DNA from: Paenibacillus sp.
GTDB lineage: Bacteria > Bacillota > Bacilli > Paenibacillales > Paenibacillaceae
Length of the DNA: 64,000 bases
Assembly: GCA_023512345.1 (NCBI GenBank)
Contig: JAILZT010000021.1
Coordinates: forward strand, 1-64,000
Direction: 5' to 3'
The position numbers and the translations under genes are program-made. Positions 16,809 to 25,694 of this stretch are shown here, one piece after another. The notes beneath the pieces were generated by a model. It was not told where the DNA came from. It did not search any database and saw nothing but the letters and a program-made list of their open reading frames with translations. Position 1 is the first letter of the stretch, and each line of letters starts with the position of its first letter.

Positions 16809-17438
16809 TTGTTTGCGAAGTTTTTAAATCTGAATCTGGAGAAGCAGGATCGAATCCTAAATGCCGCTCTGAAGGAGTTCGCACAAAAGGGTTATCAGAA
16901 TGCATCCACCAATGAAATCGTTAAAGAAGCGGAAATATCCAAGGGCTTATTGTTCCATTATTTTAAGAATAAGAAGGAACTGTACCTGTTTTTGCATGAT
17001 CATTTCTTGGACATTTTTATGGAGGAGATCCATGCGAAGGTCGATTGGAGTCAAAGGGATATTTTTGATAGATACCGGAATATCGCAAGATTGAAGTTCG
17101 AGGTATACCAGAAGTATCCTGAAAGTTTCAACTTTATAAAGGCATTCTATTCGGAGGATTCAAGTGAAGTTAGGGCAGATTTGGAGCGCAGGAAAAAAGA
17201 GATCATGGATAAGGGCTACGCGGATTTATTCGGTGACATAGATACGACTAAATTTAAAGAGGGAATCGATGTTGAAAAAGCATTAAACGTTATCGTTTGG
17301 ACTATGGAGGGATTTTCGAATAAATATCAGAACAACTTGCCAGCCATCCAACTGGAGCTAATCAACATAGAGGAACTAATCGCCGAAATGGACACCTATA
17401 GTGAGACTTTGAGACAAGGCTTTTATAAATTGGATTAG
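16809..17438 (+). CDS. TetR/AcrR family transcriptional regulator
   Basis: About 210 residues. TTG 16809 follows AAAAAGGGG at about eight bases; the in-frame GTG at 16800 overlaps that site. The N-terminal helix-turn-helix reads RILNAALKEFAQKGYQNAST then NEIVKEAEISKGLLFHYFKN, typical of TetR repressors. The C-terminal ligand domain is not specific. It is first in an operon with an ABC ATPase and two permeases and sits directly behind a palindromic operator, so autorepression with derepression by a transported compound is the likely design. Confidence 0.9.
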   Translation: MFAKFLNLNLEKQDRILNAALKEFAQKGYQNASTNEIVKEAEISKGLLFHYFKNKKELYLFLHDHFLDIFMEEIHAKVDWSQRDIFDRYRNIARLKFEVYQKYPESFNFIKAFYSEDSSEVRADLERRKKEIMDKGYADLFGDIDTTKFKEGIDVEKALNVIVWTMEGFSNKYQNNLPAIQLELINIEELIAEMDTYSETLRQGFYKLD

Positions 17439-17451
17439 GGGAGGCTTTATC

Positions 17452-18336
17452 ATGAATGTAATCGAAATCGATCATTTAACCAAAACCTATGGCAAGGCTA
17501 GAGGGATTAAGGATATTAGCTTCAATGTGGAAGAGGGAGAAATCTTCGGCTTCATTGGCCCTAACGGTGCTGGTAAGTCAACGACCATTAGAACTTTGCT
17601 GTCACTGATCTACCCGACAAGCGGAAGCGCCAAGATTTTTGGCAAGGATTGTATTGAATTTGCTCCTGAAATTAAAAAGGAAATCGGCTACCTGCCCTCC
17701 GAGGTGTTTTATTACGACAATATGAAGGTGATGGAGCTTTTAAAGTACTCGGCCAGCTTTTATAAAAAAGATTGTACGAAAAGAATCAAGGAACTCGCCG
17801 AAATTATGGATCTGGATCTAACAAAGAAAATTGATGATTTATCGCTCGGTAACAAAAAGAAGGTGGGCATTGTTCAGGGACTGCTTCATGAACCCAAGCT
17901 GATTATTCTTGACGAACCGACGAGTGGGCTTGATCCCTTGATGCAGCAAAGATTTTTTGAACTGCTTGAAGCTGAGAATCAAAAAGGAGCAACGGTACTC
18001 TTTTCCTCCCATATCTTAAGTGAGGTTCAGCGGTTATGTAATCGTGTAGCCATCATCAAGGAAGGTGAAATTGTAGCCGTCGAGAAAATCAGCACCTTAC
18101 AGGAAAATAACTATAAAAAGTTCAAAATCCATGCGAAGGCACCTTTAGATGCGAACTATTTTGATATGGCGGGTGTGAGTAATTTAGAGATAAAGAATGG
18201 CATGGTCAGCTTCTTGTTCAAGGGAAACCTCAATACCGTGTTGAAAAAAATCTCGGATATCGATATCGCAAATGTCTGGATCGATGAGCCGGATCTTGAG
18301 GAGATCTTTATGCATTATTATGTTAAGGAGGCTTAG
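17452..18336 (+). CDS. ABC transporter ATP-binding protein
   Basis: 294 residues. Walker A GPNGAGKST (about residues 36-44), signature LSLGNKKKVGIVQG, Walker B LIILDEPTSGLDP, and a switch histidine in LFSSHILSE. The signature has LSLGN in place of LSGGQ, as in several BcrA-type ATPases. C-terminal extension of about 80 residues. It is 13 bases after the tetR-type gene and six bases before the first permease gene. Confidence 0.92.
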   Translation: MNVIEIDHLTKTYGKARGIKDISFNVEEGEIFGFIGPNGAGKSTTIRTLLSLIYPTSGSAKIFGKDCIEFAPEIKKEIGYLPSEVFYYDNMKVMELLKYSASFYKKDCTKRIKELAEIMDLDLTKKIDDLSLGNKKKVGIVQGLLHEPKLIILDEPTSGLDPLMQQRFFELLEAENQKGATVLFSSHILSEVQRLCNRVAIIKEGEIVAVEKISTLQENNYKKFKIHAKAPLDANYFDMAGVSNLEIKNGMVSFLFKGNLNTVLKKISDIDIANVWIDEPDLEEIFMHYYVKEA

Positions 18337-18342
18337 AGCACG

Positions 18343-19140
18343 ATGAATATATTTCTGCATGAAATGAAGGCCTATCGCAAATCGACAATCATTTGGCTAG
18401 TTTCGCTGACAGCTATTATGGCCATGTTCATGTCTATGTTTCCTTCTTTTTCTAAGGATGCTGAGCAGATGACAACCATGCTTGAAGGATATCCAGAAGC
18501 GATCCGAAAAGCTCTTTCACTGGATTTGGAGAATTTCTTTACGATTCTTGGTTTCTACTCCTATGCTTTAAGTTTTATTGTGCTGGCAGGGGCCATACAG
18601 GCGATGAATATCGGGGTATCGATTGTGTCGAAAGAGGTTCGTGACAAAACAGCAGACTTTTTATTGACGAAACCAGTTACACGTACAGCCATTGTAACCG
18701 CTAAGCTATTGGCAGCCTTCGTGTCATTGCTTCTTACCAATATTGTCTATGGGACGGTTGCCCTGTTGGTGGCTTCTCAGGTTCAAGTAGATGACTTCAG
18801 CACGAAAGTGTTCTTACTGCTTAACCTTACCTTATTGATAGTACAGGTCATGTTTCTTGCCTTAGGCATCTTGATCTCAGTAATGGCCAGCAAGATTAAG
18901 TCGGTATTGACGGTTTCACTTGTAACGGTCTTTACATTCTTTTTCATAGGGACGCTTGGGGGGATCGCAGATGAGCAAACCATTCGCTACTTCTCGCCTT
19001 TTAAATATGTGGATACTGCTTATATTATGAAGCATTCAGGTTATGAGGTTAGTTATTTATGGGTTGGGGCTGTCCTTATCCTTGGGGCGATTGCTGCTAG
19101 TTATGTTGTATATGCCAAAAAGGATATCCATGCGGTTTAA
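18343..19140 (+). CDS. ABC-2 type transporter permease (first)
   Basis: 265 residues with six predicted membrane segments. It begins MNIFLHEMKAYRKSTIIWLV and contains VSKEVRDKTADFLLTKPVTR, the conserved cytoplasmic loop of ABC-2 permeases. It is a paralogue of the next gene (equal length, same start pattern), implying a heterodimeric membrane channel for the preceding ATPase. The substrate is unknown; BcrAB-like exporters of this layout often handle peptide antibiotics. Confidence 0.88.
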   Translation: MNIFLHEMKAYRKSTIIWLVSLTAIMAMFMSMFPSFSKDAEQMTTMLEGYPEAIRKALSLDLENFFTILGFYSYALSFIVLAGAIQAMNIGVSIVSKEVRDKTADFLLTKPVTRTAIVTAKLLAAFVSLLLTNIVYGTVALLVASQVQVDDFSTKVFLLLNLTLLIVQVMFLALGILISVMASKIKSVLTVSLVTVFTFFFIGTLGGIADEQTIRYFSPFKYVDTAYIMKHSGYEVSYLWVGAVLILGAIAASYVVYAKKDIHAV

Positions 19141-19155
19141 AGGAGGGATTCGTTC

Positions 19156-19953
19156 GTGAATATATTTTGGAAAGAGATGAAATCGTACCGGAAGCCGCTG
19201 ATTTTTTGGAGCATTGGCATATTTCTAATGGTTGTATCGGGGATGAGTAAATACGCGGGGTTATCTGCATCGGGACAGTCTATGAATGATTTGATGGCAG
19301 ATATGCCTAAATCCTTGAAAGCCATATTAGGTATTGGATCCCTGGATTTGAATACGGCCAGCGGTTATTATGGGTTGCTGTACCTTTATCTGCTGCTAAT
19401 GGCCACCATCCATGCATCAATGCTTGGTGCGAACATCATCTCTAAGGAAGAGAGAGATAAGACCTCGGAGTTTTTATTTGTGAAGCCAGTATCCAGAAAT
19501 GCAATCATTTCCTCCAAGCTGCTGGCGGCGTTCGCGAATATCGTTATATTTAATGGGGTGACGCTCATCTCGTCAATCCTTATCGTCGGACAATACAGTG
19601 ATGGGGAATCGCTGAATGGAGATATCGCCATTACAATGCTGGGTATGTTTATTTTACAACTATTATTTCTGAGTATAGGGTCCGCTATCGCTGCCGTAAA
19701 AAAGAAATCGAAGTCAGCGGGTTCACTAGCTACGGGGATTCTTCTGCTTACGTTCATCATTTCAGTGGCCATCGAGTTAAATGAACGAATCGATAGTCTG
19801 AAATACGTTACACCGTTTAAATACTTTGAACCCAAAAATGTGATGTATGGCGGAGGGCTGGATCTAATCTTTGTCTTGTTGTCCGTAGTGATGATTGTGG
19901 CGCTTTTCAGTGTAACCTATGTTTTTTTCGGAAAAAGAGATTTGAACGCATAA
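19156..19953 (+). CDS. ABC-2 type transporter permease (second)
   Basis: 265 residues, start GTG-like region read as MNIFWKEMKSYRKPLIFWSI with AGGAGGGA upstream. Contains ISKEERDKTSEFLFVKPVSR, the same loop as in its neighbour, and about six membrane segments. It closes the tetR-ABC operon and is followed by a strong terminator. Confidence 0.88.
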   Translation: MNIFWKEMKSYRKPLIFWSIGIFLMVVSGMSKYAGLSASGQSMNDLMADMPKSLKAILGIGSLDLNTASGYYGLLYLYLLLMATIHASMLGANIISKEERDKTSEFLFVKPVSRNAIISSKLLAAFANIVIFNGVTLISSILIVGQYSDGESLNGDIAITMLGMFILQLLFLSIGSAIAAVKKKSKSAGSLATGILLLTFIISVAIELNERIDSLKYVTPFKYFEPKNVMYGGGLDLIFVLLSVVMIVALFSVTYVFFGKRDLNA

Positions 19954-19955
19954 AT

Positions 19956-19998
19956 AAACAGGGTGCCAGTCCCATGGTATGGGATAGCACCCTGTTTT
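19956..19998. terminator. Bidirectional terminator between convergent genes
   Basis: AAACAGGGTGC pairs with GCACCCTGTTT, with an inner CCCAT/ATGGG stem; A and T runs flank it. It serves the ABC operon and the convergent membrane-protein gene. Confidence 0.85.
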
Positions 19999-20008
19999 GT
20001 AAATAGAC

Positions 20009-20518
20009 TTAATGTCCGCCCATATCCATTTTGAATATATCTCCGCCTGGAGGCATGTCCATACTTGGACTGCTGGCTGCAAAGAACAGGACGATAAACA
20101 GAATCGATGCTGCTCCAACTACACCTGCATACATCATCATTCGTTCTTTTTTCGGCAGCTTGAAATTATTTTTCAGCATAAAACTTATGAATGAAATGAC
20201 AATACCCATCGGGATTAAATAAGCTACATACATTGGACTTTCTTTAAAGTGAGAGATGCCACCGCTGATCATACCTATACCTAATGCCAGTGTTAACGAT
20301 AACGTAATGAGTTTCACGCTTTCCGCAGCTGTCATTTTATGATGGTTAATAACGATTTCATTAAATATGGATCCTGCCAGAAATAAACTTAATCCGATGA
20401 TTAGAATAATAGAATATCTAACGGCATTAAAAGGCATGAGTACGATCCCACTTGAAGTCATTCCAATGCCTAAGAAGTAAATTACATATACCAGGTACTT
20501 GTAGATCATGTTTTTCAT
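20009..20518 (-). CDS. Small membrane protein with Met/His-rich C-terminal tail
   Basis: About 170 residues with four to five hydrophobic spans; family not recognised. The C terminus reads SPSMDMPPGGDIFKMDMGGH, with four methionines, four aspartates/histidine and glycines, suggestive of soft-metal (copper) binding, but this is inference. Start is ambiguous: ATG 20527 lies only three bases after AAGGAG and ATG 20518 lies twelve after it. It stands alone between terminators. Confidence 0.65.
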   Translation of the reverse strand: MKNMIYKYLVYVIYFLGIGMTSSGIVLMPFNAVRYSIILIIGLSLFLAGSIFNEIVINHHKMTAAESVKLITLSLTLALGIGMISGGISHFKESPMYVAYLIPMGIVISFISFMLKNNFKLPKKERMMMYAGVVGAASILFIVLFFAASSPSMDMPPGGDIFKMDMGGH

Positions 20519-20605
20519 ATTTACCATGGGCTCCTTTAATTCATTTATAAATATATTTTATAAGTAAAATGTGTAGAATCCATGTGTTTTAGAAAGTTTT
20601 CTGCA

Positions 20606-20655
20606 TAAAAAAAGGCGTTCTTTCAAGGGGGAAACCCCTCAAAAGAACGCTTTTT
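20606..20655. terminator. Terminator of the endoglucanase gene
   Basis: GCGTTCTTT pairs with AAAGAACGC around an inner AGGGG/CCCCT stem; A-rich and T-rich flanks make it usable in both directions, and it lies just beyond the minus-strand GH5 gene. Confidence 0.85.
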
Positions 20656-20670
20656 ACTGCTGTGCAAAGA

Positions 20671-22395
20671 TTACAAAGCTTTACCGGTAATACTAGTTCC
20701 ACTCTTCGTGATGCTGTACGTAACGACTTTACCACTCCAGAAATGGAATTTTAAAATAACCTCACCGTCTTGCACTTCTTTAAAGAAGTTTGGAAGCAGC
20801 TTAATTTCGTTAGTGCCGTAGACAGGCTCGAAGGTGTAACCGAACTCCTTGAAGGAAGTCCAATTTTGCGGACCTGCATTCCCGCCTGATGAATAGACAG
20901 CCTCCATAGTGGCAAGTTGATCACCGTTAAAGGCGGTAGGAACCGCGAAAGAATCCGTAGTGCCTGATGTATTACTCAACTTAGGTGTGTCGGACACAAT
21001 GACTTTGAAGTTCCAGTCTGTGCCCTTGTTGAACTTAGCCGTCAATATGGCATTCACGCCTAACTTACCCGACGCTGTCAGTTCGGTGAGCAGATTGGCT
21101 TTAAGGGTCAGGATTTCTCCATTCAATTCATAATCCTTACCCTTCTTAAGGTTCTTCCCATCCTTTAAGCGAAGAACGGTCAACTGGTTCCCATTCAGGT
21201 TCAATGTAGCATTTGTGTCCTGTATTTGGGCCCCCTTGGTCAGGTAAATAAGGTCAGATTCAGCATTCGATGAACGGCCTTTCAGGCTGGCCATCAAGAC
21301 ATTATAGAGCTCTGGGTCGGACCACTTGTAGGTTTGGCGATTGAAATGCTGGCCGTTATCCCACAGCATAGAGGTAATACTTTTTGATTCGAGATATTGG
21401 GATAAAAATTCGAAAAACTTCAGTTTTTCACCCTGTTCAATGACCCCGGTATTTCTGTCGAAGCCTAATAATCCATATTCACCCACGATTACGGGAATCC
21501 CTTTTGCTACAAAAGTATTGTAGACATTATCGAAGGTTTGAGTAATGTCGTTTTTCGTGTCTTTTTCAAACTTAGTATAGCCTGCAATATTCACACTGAA
21601 AGGCCAGAAGCCATAATAATGGACAGTGGCAATAAGGTTAGGATCATTCAGCTTGATAATAGTTTTGTAGAGTTCATTCATTCTTTCCTGGGAAGGCGTA
21701 GTATTTAGCGAAGGGAGGACGAGTGGTCTGTCCGCATTCAGCCCACCGGATTTTCTAACAATTTGGTGGAAGGAAGTGTTGAGCTCCTCCAACATTAGGT
21801 TCATTTTGGCTTCATCAGTGGTTCCCCCTTCACCGAAGCGGGGTTCATTGATGCTCTCGAACATTAGCTTATCCGGAGCATTTTTGAAGCGGTCGGCAAT
21901 TTGGGTCCAAGCTGCATTATAACGTGCTAATACGCTGTCATGCTTATTCTCCATGTAGCTTACCCACAACCAGGAGTCATGGTGGAGATTAATCATTATA
22001 TAGAGATTGGAGTCCAGCGCCCAGCCGACAACTTCCTCTACACGGTCGAGGTAGGCAGGGTCAATGGCGTAACCAGGGGCAGGACCTATGTGTTGATCCC
22101 ATGTGATTGGGATTCGAATACTCTTGTAGCCTTGTTTGGCAATCTGTTTAATTAACTCTTTCGTTACACGTGGGTTACCCCAGGAGGTTTCATCCGCACC
22201 TGTAGCGTCAAGGGTATTACCCAAGTTCCAGCCAGGCTGCATGTCGTCGACATAGGATTGGATTTTGCTTTTAGGGGGATTACCCTTAAGTTCTTGCTCG
22301 TCTTGTGGAGCGGCGGCGGCAACGGATGAGAACAGAGAGAGTAGAAGGGCAGTAACTACTGTGAGCAGAAAAGATTTGTTTTTGCGCTTAGTCAT
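20671..22395 (-). CDS. Secreted GH5 endoglucanase with X2 and CBM46-like modules
   Basis: 574 residues from ATG 22395, preceded by AAAAAAGGAGAAT; in-frame upstream codons lack a ribosome site. Signal peptide MTKRKNKSFLLTVVTALLLS with AAAA cleavage region. Catalytic GH5 domain to about residue 370: MQPGWNLGNTLDATGADE, IRIPITWDQHIG, acid/base glutamate in SINEPRFGE (about E184) and nucleophile in VIVGEYGLLG (about E306). Then an X2/Ig-like module (about 375-470) and a C-terminal module resembling CBM46. This is the architecture known for GH5_4 enzymes such as Bacillus Cel5B, where CBM46 completes the cleft. Likely substrates are beta-1,4-glucan or xyloglucan. Confidence 0.9.
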   Translation of the reverse strand: MTKRKNKSFLLTVVTALLLSLFSSVAAAAPQDEQELKGNPPKSKIQSYVDDMQPGWNLGNTLDATGADETSWGNPRVTKELIKQIAKQGYKSIRIPITWDQHIGPAPGYAIDPAYLDRVEEVVGWALDSNLYIMINLHHDSWLWVSYMENKHDSVLARYNAAWTQIADRFKNAPDKLMFESINEPRFGEGGTTDEAKMNLMLEELNTSFHQIVRKSGGLNADRPLVLPSLNTTPSQERMNELYKTIIKLNDPNLIATVHYYGFWPFSVNIAGYTKFEKDTKNDITQTFDNVYNTFVAKGIPVIVGEYGLLGFDRNTGVIEQGEKLKFFEFLSQYLESKSITSMLWDNGQHFNRQTYKWSDPELYNVLMASLKGRSSNAESDLIYLTKGAQIQDTNATLNLNGNQLTVLRLKDGKNLKKGKDYELNGEILTLKANLLTELTASGKLGVNAILTAKFNKGTDWNFKVIVSDTPKLSNTSGTTDSFAVPTAFNGDQLATMEAVYSSGGNAGPQNWTSFKEFGYTFEPVYGTNEIKLLPNFFKEVQDGEVILKFHFWSGKVVTYSITKSGTSITGKAL

Positions 22396-22783
22396 TGTAT
22401 TCTCCTTTTTTGAGTAGTTTTGAATACTAAAACCTTGCGTGCAGGGAGCCATTCCGTAATGATCTACGGACGTAAGTATAATCACCTCCCGAAATTTTAT
22501 CTTGAAAGCGTTTTCCTTTTATAGGCTAACATAGGTTCTTTATGAAAAATACCTTAAAAATTTGTATAAAAATCAGGTGTAAATTAGTGTTTTGGATGAA
22601 AGTGGAAGACATTTTGTTTTTAATTTTAAATATTGGGTAATAGAAGATAAGGCGAATTATGTACTTTTAATTCGTCTTTTAAAGGCGCCGCTTTGGACTG
22701 GTAGTGAATTTTAACAATTCCTGTACCTTAACAAAGAGGTGTCTTTTTTTGTCCAGAAACAAAAAACTGGGGGATGGTGACTA
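22396..22783. other. Divergent intergenic region between endoglucanase and nitric-oxide reductase genes
   Basis: 388 bases without a gene. It holds a CRE-like site (22503-22516) on the endoglucanase side. An inverted repeat GGCGAATTA/TAATTCGTC (22651-22677) followed by TTTT lies in the likely leader of the reductase gene, and a CCAG/CTGG pair just before that gene's ribosome site. No clear SigA promoter could be fixed for either gene. Confidence 0.5.
22503..22516 (-). promoter_or_regulatory. Catabolite-responsive element (CRE)
   Basis: TGAAAGCGTTTTCC matches the CcpA consensus WTGNAANCGNWNNCW at nearly every position and is palindromic. It lies 108 bases upstream of the endoglucanase start, where carbon repression of an extracellular glucanase is expected. 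Confidence 0.65.
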
Positions 22784-25078
22784 ATGCAGTATAAGAAGCT
22801 TTGGATTTGGTTAGCGATTGTCTTTATCGGTTCCTTTTCGGTACTTCTTTATTATGGAGGACGAATTTACCAAGAGAAGCCACCCATTCCGAACCAAATT
22901 GTTATGGATTCTGGAGAGGTTATTTATACCAAAAGTGACATTCAAGAAGGGCAAAACATCTGGAAGCGAATGGGGGGGCAGGAGGTCGGGAGTGTATGGG
23001 GTCATGGCGCCTATGTAGCACCGGATTGGACTGCGGATGGTCTTCATCGTGAATTGGTATTTATCTTGGATCATTGGTCTGAAGAGAAGTATGGCACTGT
23101 TTATGAAGAATTAACGGAAGAACAGCAGCTTGGCCTCAAACTGCAACTAAAGAAAGAAATTCGAACGAACACGTACAACAAGGAAAAGGATGAAATTGTA
23201 GTTTCAGCAACCAGAGCGGAAGCGATGAAGAAGGTTAGCGAGCACTATAGCAAAGTCTTTGGAGATGACCCAAGTCTGGCGGAGTACCGTGAACAAATCG
23301 CTCTGCCAAAGAACACTATAGAAAGTTTAGAAGATCGACGTAAAATATCTGCTTTTTTCTTCTGGGCTACATGGTCTACCTCAACGAATCGAGAAGGCAT
23401 GGATGTCACTTACACGAACAATTGGCCGGGAGAAGAATTAATAGATAATGAACCCTCCCATTCACTGCTCATTTGGTCGATATTAAGTGTGATTCTGCTT
23501 CTTGCGGGTGTAGGTGGAATGGTCTGGTATTATGCAGCGCTTCGTGGTAAAGAAAATCATGAGGATGACGAGATTGCCCCCGAGCAGGATCCCTTATTAA
23601 ATATTAAGTCCACCCCATCTATGAAGGCCACACTTAAATATTTCTGGGTAGTGGCCGCGCTCATAGTGGTCCAAGTCGGCTTAGGAATCATTACAGCACA
23701 TTATGCGGTAGAAGGAGGTTCCTTTTATGGAATTCCTATAGCAGAATGGTTCCCCTATGCGGTTACCCGGACGTGGCATCAACAGCTGGGGATTTTTTGG
23801 ATTGCCACGGCATGGCTTGCCACAGGTCTCTATATCGGCCCGGCAATTTCGGGGTATGAACCTAAATATCAACGTTTTGGCGTGAATTTCCTATTTGTTT
23901 GTTTATTAATTATCGTGGTTGGTTCCATGACCGGTGAATGGTTAGCTGTAAAAGGGTACATTGGCAACTTGTCGCATAATTTCTATTTTGGACATCAGGG
24001 ATATGAATATATAGATCTAGGGAGAGTGTGGCAAATTTTCCTAGCCGTAGGCTTATTCCTATGGTTCATTTTAATAGCGAGAGCCATTTGGCCTGCCATT
24101 CAGAAGAAAAGTGATGATAGACACATGCTGGGCTTGTTTCTAATCGCTTCCGTAGCCATCCCCATCTTTTATATGCCAGGTTTGATGTGGGGACAGAACA
24201 CTCATATGAGTATTGTGAGTTATTGGCAATGGTGGGTCGTTCACCTGTGGGTGGAAGGATTCTTTGAAGTATTCGCTGCGGTAGTAATCTCCTTCTTGTT
24301 CTCGAGAATGGGGTTAATACGTACCTCTACAGCGACCGCAACTGTTTTATTCTCAACTGTAATTTATTTAGCAGGAGGGATCATTGGTACATTCCATCAC
24401 CTTTACTTTGCTGGAACACCGGAAGGGGTGCTTGCTTTTGGAGCTGTATTCAGCGCATTGGAGGTTGTACCACTTTTATTGATCGGGATGGAGGCTTATG
24501 AGAACTTAAAGCATGGGCGAGCTAGGGTGTGGGTGAAACGATACAAGTGGCCGATTTATTTCTTTGTCGCAGTATCCTTCTGGAATCTGGTCGGTGCAGG
24601 AATTTTCGGATTTTTAATCAACCCGCCTATCGCGCTCTACTATATGCAAGGGCTCAACTTAACAGCTTTACACGCACATATGGCTCTTTTCGGAGTGTAC
24701 GGTATGCTTGGAATAGGATTGCTGCTATTTTGTCTTCGTGGTTTAACGGGTGCGAAACCCTGGAAAACAAAGCTGCTTAGCTTTTCCTTCTGGGCACTGA
24801 ATATTGGATTGTTGGCAATGGGGCTGCTAAGCTTGCTGCCTGTAGGTATACTGCAAACTTTAGCAAGCATGGAACATGGCATGTGGTATGCTCGTTCAGC
24901 GGAATTCCTTCATTTGGATTATATGCAGATACTGGTTTGGATGCGTGTAATAGGGGACACTATTTTCTCCGTGGGCGTTGGAGGTTTAGTCTGGTTCATC
25001 ATTGGGCTAAAGACAGGTAAATCTTATGTTACGGATTTGAAGCCAGGCTCTACTGATATTGTCGACCCAAAACTATAA
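22784..25078 (+). CDS. norB: Quinol-dependent nitric-oxide reductase (qNOR)
   Basis: 764 residues. Heme-copper oxidase-superfamily NorB with the N-terminal extension that replaces the cytochrome c subunit in qNOR enzymes: an early membrane span, a large external domain (to about residue 225, containing QNIWKRMGGQEVGSVWGHGA and DWTADGLHRE), then about 12-13 membrane spans. Metal-site segments include TRTWHQQLGIFWIATAWLA, WWVVHLWVEGFFEVF and GTFHHLYFAGTPEG. It reduces two NO to N2O with quinol as donor, for NO detoxification or denitrification. Start ATG 22784 follows GGGGGATGGTG. No nor accessory genes adjoin it. Confidence 0.95.
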   Translation: MQYKKLWIWLAIVFIGSFSVLLYYGGRIYQEKPPIPNQIVMDSGEVIYTKSDIQEGQNIWKRMGGQEVGSVWGHGAYVAPDWTADGLHRELVFILDHWSEEKYGTVYEELTEEQQLGLKLQLKKEIRTNTYNKEKDEIVVSATRAEAMKKVSEHYSKVFGDDPSLAEYREQIALPKNTIESLEDRRKISAFFFWATWSTSTNREGMDVTYTNNWPGEELIDNEPSHSLLIWSILSVILLLAGVGGMVWYYAALRGKENHEDDEIAPEQDPLLNIKSTPSMKATLKYFWVVAALIVVQVGLGIITAHYAVEGGSFYGIPIAEWFPYAVTRTWHQQLGIFWIATAWLATGLYIGPAISGYEPKYQRFGVNFLFVCLLIIVVGSMTGEWLAVKGYIGNLSHNFYFGHQGYEYIDLGRVWQIFLAVGLFLWFILIARAIWPAIQKKSDDRHMLGLFLIASVAIPIFYMPGLMWGQNTHMSIVSYWQWWVVHLWVEGFFEVFAAVVISFLFSRMGLIRTSTATATVLFSTVIYLAGGIIGTFHHLYFAGTPEGVLAFGAVFSALEVVPLLLIGMEAYENLKHGRARVWVKRYKWPIYFFVAVSFWNLVGAGIFGFLINPPIALYYMQGLNLTALHAHMALFGVYGMLGIGLLLFCLRGLTGAKPWKTKLLSFSFWALNIGLLAMGLLSLLPVGILQTLASMEHGMWYARSAEFLHLDYMQILVWMRVIGDTIFSVGVGGLVWFIIGLKTGKSYVTDLKPGSTDIVDPKL

Positions 25079-25090
25079 ATTCTGCCTTAT

Positions 25091-25104
25091 CACTTGCGCA
25101 AGTG
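25091..25104. promoter_or_regulatory. Perfect 14-bp palindrome between norB and the HEAT-repeat gene
   Basis: CACTTGCGCAAGTG is a perfect palindrome 13 bases after the norB stop. It lacks a T run, so it is not a standard terminator, and could be an operator or RNA-processing hairpin. Confidence 0.4.
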
Positions 25105-25160
25105 CGGGTTATACTGTTACTGTTAGGTATTGGATGTGAAATAGAAGGGGATTGAAATGA

Positions 25161-25634
25161 ATGGAAAATGAACAATCAAGATATGAACTGCCGGAAAATT
25201 ATGAGGAATTAAAAAAAGCCGCTAACCGCACTGCGGATTGGAAAGCCCGTTTGGCAGCTGTTGAAGAACTGGGCCAGTGGAAAAACAAACAAACTATTGA
25301 TATCCTGACGCGCTTAGTGACGAGCGATCCTGTATATACCGTTCAAGAGGCGGCGTACCTTAAGCTGAAAGAATTTGGCGAAGAGATCGCAGCACCTTCG
25401 AAGAACAAACCTGAATTGGTTAAAGGCGTATCCAAAATCGTACTAAGAATTAAGAAGAGTCTGCCTAAGGACCATACGTATGAAGAGTTCAAGGAAAAGC
25501 TGAAGAAGATGCGCGTAGATGTATACGACATTTACGAAGGCGAAAAGGGCGCTGATTTTGACAAGTGGCTCGAAAAAACTTGGGCGTCGGCAACAGCAAC
25601 AGGTAGACCGAGCACAGGCGGATCAGCCAAGTAG
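25161..25634 (+). CDS. HEAT-repeat-like small protein
   Basis: 157 residues from ATG 25161 with GAAGGGGA about ten bases upstream. The helical segment WKARLAAVEELGQWKNKQTI then LTRLVTSDPVYTVQEAAYLK resembles HEAT/PBS-lyase repeats. The C-terminal half is rich in Lys and Glu (YEEFKEKLKKMRVDVYDIYEGEKG) and ends in a low-complexity SATATGRPSTGGSAK tail. HEAT proteins are scaffolds; the partner is unknown. A strong terminator follows. Co-transcription with norB is possible but not shown. Confidence 0.7.
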   Translation: MENEQSRYELPENYEELKKAANRTADWKARLAAVEELGQWKNKQTIDILTRLVTSDPVYTVQEAAYLKLKEFGEEIAAPSKNKPELVKGVSKIVLRIKKSLPKDHTYEEFKEKLKKMRVDVYDIYEGEKGADFDKWLEKTWASATATGRPSTGGSAK

Positions 25635-25663
25635 TTAAAGTAATGAAGAAGTGAGCGAATGTA

Positions 25664-25694
25664 AAACCTCTCTTTAACTAGAGAGGTTTTTTTG
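25664..25694 (+). terminator. Terminator after the HEAT-repeat gene
   Basis: AACCTCTCT pairs with AGAGAGGTT, followed by seven T. Confidence 0.9.
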
